Source: Poseidonocella sp. HB161398 (GTDB taxonomy: Bacteria; Pseudomonadota; Alphaproteobacteria; Rhodobacterales; Rhodobacteraceae). From it: a stretch of DNA of 64,000 bases. The stretch lies in assembly GCF_005870025.1 (NCBI RefSeq), contig NZ_VATA01000012.1, positions 62,001 to 126,000 on the forward strand, given 5' to 3'. Shown here piece after piece: positions 60,092 through 64,000 of the stretch. The position numbers and the translations under genes are program-made. The notes under the pieces are model-generated. The model saw only the letters and a list, made by a program, of their open reading frames with translations. It did not search any database and was not told the DNA's origin. Numbering within the stretch: the first letter of the stretch is position 1; each line of letters opens with the position of its first letter.

Positions 60092-61540
60092 TCAGCCGAC
60101 GGCCGAGCAGAGATATTTCATTTCAAGGTATTCCTCGATGCCGTAGCGCGATCCCTCGCGTCCCAGCCCCGATTGCTTGACCCCGCCGAAGGGCGCGACC
60201 TCGTTCGAGATCAGGCCGGTATTGTGGCCGACCATGCCGTAGTCGAGCGCCTCGGTGACGCGCCAGACGCGGCGCGCGCTCTCGGTGTAGAAATAGGCGG
60301 CGAGGCCGAATTCGGTGTCATTCGCCATGGCGATGACCTCTTCCTCGGTCTCGAAGCGGAAGAGCGGCGCGACCGGGCCGAAGGTCTCTTCGCGGGCGAC
60401 CCGCATCGCCTGGGTGACGCCGGTCAGGATGGTCGGCTCGTAGAAGGTCGGCCCCTCCTGCGAGCGCCGCCCGCCAAGCGCGATCCGGGCGCCGTGCTCC
60501 ACCGCGTCGGCGACATGCGCCTCGACCTTGGCCAGCGCGTCGGCATCGATCAGCGGGCCGATCTGCACGCCGGGCAGGGTGCCGCGGCCGACCGGCATCG
60601 CGCCGACGCGGGCGGCGAGCTTCTCGGCGAAGGCGTCATAGACCCCGGCCTGGACATAGAGCCGGTTGGCGCAGACGCAGGTCTGTCCGGCATTGCGGTA
60701 TTTCGAGACGATGGCCCCCTCGACCGCGGCATCCAGATCGGCGTCGTCGAAGACGATGAAGGGCGCGTTGCCGCCCAGCTCCAGGCTCATCTTCTTGATG
60801 GTGGGGGCGCATTGCTCCATCAGGATCCGCCCGACCTCGGTCGAGCCGGTGAAGGACAGCTTGCGCACCACGTCCGAGCCGGTCAGCACGCCGCCGATGG
60901 CGCGGGCATCGCCGGTGATCACCTGGAAGACCCCGCCCGGGATCCCCGCCATCTCGGCGAGCTTGGCCAGCGCCAGCGCGGTCAGCGGCGTCTGCTCGGC
61001 CGGCTTGACGATCATCGTGCAGCCCGCGGCCAGCGCCGGGGCGGCCTTGCGGGTGATCATTGCCGCCGGGAAGTTCCAGGGCGTGATCGCCGCGCAGACG
61101 CCGATCGGCTGGCGCAGCACGAAAAGCCGGTTGGCGCTGCTCGGCGCCGGGATCGTGTCGCCATAGACCCGCTTGGCCTCCTCGGCGAACCATTCGACGA
61201 AGGAGGCGGCATAGACCGCCTCGCCGCGGGCCTCGGCCAGCGGCTTGCCCTGCTCGGCCGTCATCAGCGCGGCCAGGTCGTCGGCATGGGCCAGGATCAG
61301 GTCGAACCACTTGCGCAGGACGGCCGTGCGCTCCTTCGCCGGGCGCGCCGCCCAGGGGCCGAAGGCGGCCTCGGCGGCGGCGATCGCTTCTTCGGTCTCC
61401 GCCGCGCCCAGATCCGGAACACGGGCGATCTCGCTTCCGTCGGCAGGGTCGGTGACGGCAATCGTCGCGGCGCTCTCGCGCCAGCCGTCGCCGATCCGGC
61501 AGGCCGTGGCCAGCAGTGACGGCTCGTTCAATTTCAGCAT
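60092..61540 (-). CDS. blcA: Succinate-semialdehyde dehydrogenase (BlcA/AttK type)
   Basis: The 482-residue aldehyde dehydrogenase oxidises succinate semialdehyde to succinate. It shows ITPWNFPAAMITRKAAPALAAGCTMIVKPAEQTPL, the SFTGSTEVGR loop, catalytic Glu in ELGGNAPF and catalytic Cys in NAGQTCVCANRLYV. GGGAGG precedes the ATG. It is first in the minus-strand operon, and a 16-bp perfect palindrome lies just upstream, shared with divergent blcR. Confidence 0.9.
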   Translation of the reverse strand: MLKLNEPSLLATACRIGDGWRESAATIAVTDPADGSEIARVPDLGAAETEEAIAAAEAAFGPWAARPAKERTAVLRKWFDLILAHADDLAALMTAEQGKPLAEARGEAVYAASFVEWFAEEAKRVYGDTIPAPSSANRLFVLRQPIGVCAAITPWNFPAAMITRKAAPALAAGCTMIVKPAEQTPLTALALAKLAEMAGIPGGVFQVITGDARAIGGVLTGSDVVRKLSFTGSTEVGRILMEQCAPTIKKMSLELGGNAPFIVFDDADLDAAVEGAIVSKYRNAGQTCVCANRLYVQAGVYDAFAEKLAARVGAMPVGRGTLPGVQIGPLIDADALAKVEAHVADAVEHGARIALGGRRSQEGPTFYEPTILTGVTQAMRVAREETFGPVAPLFRFETEEEVIAMANDTEFGLAAYFYTESARRVWRVTEALDYGMVGHNTGLISNEVAPFGGVKQSGLGREGSRYGIEEYLEMKYLCSAVG

Positions 61541-61556
61541 TGCGCCCCTCCCAGAA

Positions 61557-61591
61557 GTTCAATATATTGAACACGATTCACAATAACGAAC
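61557..61591. promoter_or_regulatory. BlcR operator candidate: GTTCAATATATTGAAC plus an imperfect second site
   Basis: GTTCAATATATTGAAC (61557-61572) is a perfect 16-bp palindrome. ATTCACAATAACGAAC (61576-61591) matches it at 11 of 16 positions, centre 19 bp away. A -10-like TATATT lies within the first site on the minus strand, so binding would repress blcA. Paired dimer sites fit the tetrameric IclR-family repressor BlcR. Confidence 0.78.
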
Positions 61592-61637
61592 CATGCTTGC
61601 GAGATGCGCCAAGGTCAACGGTTAACAGGGGGAGACC

Positions 61638-62414
61638 ATGGATCACAAAGACGTGACAAAGGGTGGCGCAAGCGTCCCGGCCCTGCGGCGTGCAGTGGCA
61701 ATTCTCGACCATCTTTCAGAGACTTCCGAGGAACTGACCGCGGCGGACCTGTGCCGCGCGCTGAAGATCCCGAAAAGCACCGCGCATGGGCTGCTGCAGG
61801 CGATGGAAGAGCTGGGGCTGGTGATCCGCGACCCGGCGGGGCGACTCGGCATCGGGCCGCGGCCGATGCGCTGGTCGAGCCGCTTCCTGGCGAAATCCGA
61901 TCTGGTCTCGGCCTTCCGCCAGCATTTCGACCGCGATGCGCGGCTCTCGGGCTACACGATCACGCTGACGGTGCTCGAGGAGACGGAGGTGGTCTATGTC
62001 GCCTGCTCGAATTCCAGCCAGCCGCTGGGGGTGACCTTCCGGATCGGCATGCGGCTGCCCGCGGCCTTCACCGCGACCGGCAAGGCGCAGCTCGCCGCGC
62101 TGCCCGAGGCGGAGGTCGCCGCGCGCTTCGCCGGGGGCTTTCCCGCTCCGCTGACGCGCTACAGCGTGCGCGATCTCGCCGCGCTGCGTGCCGGGCTCGA
62201 CCGCGACCGCGCGCGCGGATTCTCCGTCGATGACGGCGAGACCCGCGAGGGGATGACCTGTCTCGGCGCGCCGGTGCGCAACCACGAGGGCAGGGTGGTC
62301 GCCGGGCTGGCGCTGTCGCTGACCCGCTCGGAGGCGACGGCAGAAAAGGTGGAGGAGCTCGGCGCCCAGCTGCGCTCCGCCGCCGACGGCATCTCGGCGC
62401 TGATCGGCGGCTAG
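61638..62414 (+). CDS. blcR: IclR-family repressor (BlcR/AttJ type)
   Basis: The 258-residue regulator has an N-terminal winged helix (PALRRAVAILDHLSETSEELTAADLCRALKIPKSTAHGLLQAMEELGLV) and an IclR effector domain (SNSSQPLGVTFRIGMRLPAAFTATGKAQLAALPE, GFSVDDGETREGMTCLGAPV). It is divergent from the blcABC-like operon, as attJ is from attKLM. In Agrobacterium the protein represses until succinate semialdehyde or a related ligand binds. GGGGGAG precedes the ATG. Confidence 0.88.
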   Translation: MDHKDVTKGGASVPALRRAVAILDHLSETSEELTAADLCRALKIPKSTAHGLLQAMEELGLVIRDPAGRLGIGPRPMRWSSRFLAKSDLVSAFRQHFDRDARLSGYTITLTVLEETEVVYVACSNSSQPLGVTFRIGMRLPAAFTATGKAQLAALPEAEVAARFAGGFPAPLTRYSVRDLAALRAGLDRDRARGFSVDDGETREGMTCLGAPVRNHEGRVVAGLALSLTRSEATAEKVEELGAQLRSAADGISALIGG

Positions 62415-62424
62415 GGCGGGGGCG

Positions 62425-63189
62425 CTATTCCGGCAGGAAGCGCCCGGCCGCCATCGCCTCCTGGTCGCCCATCAGGCTCCAGGCATTCTCCATATGCGCC
62501 TTCATGATCGCCCGCGCCGCGCCTGCATCGCCCTCGCGCAGCGCCGCCAGCAGCCGCATGTGGTAGTCGTGCCCGCTGGCGCGCAGCCGCTCGTTCGGCG
62601 GCTCGTAGAGCTGCCGCTCCAGCGTGATCCCGGTCAAGAGCTGCACGGTGAAGCCGATGACGAAGCCCTGCAGCGGATTGTCGGCCTGCGCCGCCAGGAG
62701 CGCGTGGAACTCCAGCGAGGCGACATGCTGGTCGCGCTCTTCCTCCAGCGTCTGCGCCGGGCGGGCATAGCGGTCGGTGACCGCCTCGAGCGCGTCGAGC
62801 ACCTCGGGCGGCAGCCGCCCGGCCAGCGCGCCGACCAGCTCGGGCTCCAGCGTGCGGCGCATCTGGTAGACATCGGCGATGGTCAGGTCGCGGAAGTAGA
62901 AGTAGTTCGACAGCAGCGCCCGGGCCCGCTCGGTCGAGACCGCATGGACGAAGGTGCCGCCGCCCGGCCCGGTGCGCGACTTGACCAGCCCCTGGGCCTC
63001 GAGGATGCGCATCGCCTCGCGGATCGTGCCCTTCGACATGGCGAAATCGGCGATCATCTCCGCCTCCGTGGGCAGCCGGTCGCCCGGGCGCATGCGCTGT
63101 TCGACCACCCAGTCCTTGATCTTGCGCGCCACCTGTTCGGGGCGGCTCAGCCGGGCGTCAGTCTTCGAGCGGGTGGTGGCAGGCGGCAA
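62425..63189 (-). CDS. GntR-family regulator, FCD (FadR-like) type
   Basis: The 254-residue regulator has a GntR winged helix (VARKIKDWVVEQRMRPGDRLPTEAEMIADFAMSKGTIREAMRILEAQGLVKSRTGPGGGTFV) and an FCD ligand domain with His/Asp metal ligands (EFHALLAAQADNPL, HDYHMRLLAALREGDA). No ATG fits; TTG 63189 with GAGG/GGGAG upstream is the best start, overlapping the upstream ATPase gene by 32 bases. Translational coupling suggests it regulates the peptide-type importer it follows. Confidence 0.8.
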   Translation of the reverse strand: MPPATTRSKTDARLSRPEQVARKIKDWVVEQRMRPGDRLPTEAEMIADFAMSKGTIREAMRILEAQGLVKSRTGPGGGTFVHAVSTERARALLSNYFYFRDLTIADVYQMRRTLEPELVGALAGRLPPEVLDALEAVTDRYARPAQTLEEERDQHVASLEFHALLAAQADNPLQGFVIGFTVQLLTGITLERQLYEPPNERLRASGHDYHMRLLAALREGDAGAARAIMKAHMENAWSLMGDQEAMAAGRFLPE

Positions 63190-64000
63190 ACCTCGTGTCT
63201 CCCATTTTCTCCAGGGGCGGATCGGTCTCGCGGCAGACCGCGCTGGCCCGGATGCAGCGCCCGGCAAAGGCGCAGCCCCGGGGCGGGTCCAGCGGATCGG
63301 GCAGCTCGCTGTCCTTCTGTTCGGGCGCGGCCAGCGCGCGGCCGACGACCGGCGCGCTCTCCGCGAGGAGCCTTGTATAGGGATGTTTCGGCGAGGTGAA
63401 GATTTCCGCGGCGCGGCCGATCTCCACCACCGCGCCGAAATAGAGCACCATGACCCGGTCGCTCACGGCCTCGACCACCGCCAGGTCGTGGCTGATGAAG
63501 AGGTAGGTCAGGCCGAAATCGCGCTTCAGCCCGGCCAGCAGGTTCAGCACCTGCGCCTGCACCGAGACATCGAGCGCCGAGACCGGCTCGTCGAGGATGA
63601 TGATCCCGGGCGCCGCGGCCAGCGCCCGGGCGATGCCGATGCGCTGTGCCTGGCCGCCGGAGAATTCATGCGGGTAGCGGTCGAGGAATTCCTCGCGCAG
63701 GTTCACGCTGGCGAAGATCTCGGCGATGCGCGCGGCGCGGGCAGCCCGGTCCATGCCATGGAGCAGCTTCAGCGGCGCCTCCATGATCTGGCGGATCGTC
63801 TTCCTGGGGTTCAGCGACGAGATCGGGTCCTGGAAGACATACTGGATGCGCCGCCCGAAGGCCGCCGGATCGGCGGTGTCGAGCGCCTTGCCCGCGATCT
63901 CGATCGATCCTCCGGAGGGGGGCAGCAGCCCGACCAGCATGCGCGCCAGGGTGGACTTGCCGCAGCCCGACTCGCCGACGATGCCCAGGGTCTCGCCGGG
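63158..64000 (-). CDS. Oligopeptide/dipeptide ABC transporter ATPase, DppF/OppF type (5' end missing)
   Basis: The visible 280 codons start inside Walker A (GESGCGKSTLARM at the right edge), so the gene continues beyond base 64000. It has the Q-loop YVFQDPISSLNPRKTI, signature FSGGQAQRIGIARALA, Walker B IIILDEPVSALDVSVQ, ISHDLAVVEAVSDR and the oligopeptide-specific C-terminal domain with Cys residues (GCAFAGRCIRASAVC...CHHP) typical of OppF/DppF. It energises a peptide- or nickel-type importer encoded to the right. Confidence 0.9.
   Translation of the reverse strand, partial: PGETLGIVGESGCGKSTLARMLVGLLPPSGGSIEIAGKALDTADPAAFGRRIQYVFQDPISSLNPRKTIRQIMEAPLKLLHGMDRAARAARIAEIFASVNLREEFLDRYPHEFSGGQAQRIGIARALAAAPGIIILDEPVSALDVSVQAQVLNLLAGLKRDFGLTYLFISHDLAVVEAVSDRVMVLYFGAVVEIGRAAEIFTSPKHPYTRLLAESAPVVGRALAAPEQKDSELPDPLDPPRGCAFAGRCIRASAVCRETDPPLEKMGDTRFAACHHPLED

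Overview
The window is about 70% G+C by eye, densely packed with genes, and carries no rRNA, tRNA, CRISPR array or recognisable insertion sequence. Gene content (many ABC importers, an RTX protein, PQQ alcohol dehydrogenase, a blc/att-type lactone operon, many GTG/TTG starts and ATGA overlaps) points to an alphaproteobacterium, most likely a Rhodobacterales/Paracoccaceae member; this is inference from content, not a database match. Nearly every gene is uptake, catabolism or local regulation, so this looks like an accessory catabolic region of a versatile heterotroph.

Layout. 1-6374: 3' part of a giant RTX calcium-binding protein with a metzincin-type HExxHxxGxxH motif. 6466-7083: TRIC/UPF0126 membrane protein. 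7222-9734: NMT1/SsuA-type importer (binding protein, permease, ATPase). 9751-12398 (minus): solitary family-5 binding protein, an intrinsic terminator, and an Ldh_2-type dehydrogenase. 12517-13503 (minus): CobW-family metal GTPase. 13908-27394 (plus): a 13.5-kb co-directional run of two tandem amidohydrolases, a polyamine-type importer, a TetR regulator, a complete LIV-type importer, a GAF protein and a third amidohydrolase. 27403-34662 (minus): a second polyamine-type importer followed by a one-polypeptide molybdopterin/flavin/2Fe-2S oxidoreductase, with a divergent LysR gene at 34798.

36002-43362: LacI regulator divergent from a CUT1 sugar importer operon with a TIM-barrel isomerase and a Gfo/Idh/MocA dehydrogenase; two LacI-type operators lie in the shared promoter region. 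43999-48868: histidine kinase, response regulator and ExaA-type quinoprotein alcohol dehydrogenase, with a phased 11-bp CTCA repeat array before the dehydrogenase, then a secreted pentapeptide-repeat protein. 48973-51400 (minus): TetR regulator, a small unknown ORF and a D-amino-acid-dehydrogenase-like flavoprotein. 51.4-52.6 kb: decayed DNA with a probable LysR relic. 52611-54964 (minus): MarR regulator and FUSC exporter.

55440-58022: Lrp-type regulator divergent from arginase and ornithine cyclodeaminase (arginine to ornithine to proline). 58064-62414: complete blcABC-like operon (gamma-butyrolactone to succinate) with divergent IclR regulator BlcR and a perfect 16-bp palindrome between them. 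62425-64000 (minus): GntR/FCD regulator and the 3' part of an oligopeptide/dipeptide importer ATPase running off the right edge.

The most promising candidates for undescribed biology are the LysR-controlled importer plus self-contained Mo oxidoreductase (27.4-35.7 kb) and the facing amidohydrolase/importer run (13.9-27.4 kb). Together they may form a pathway for an imported amide- or amine-type compound. The substrate cannot be read from sequence.
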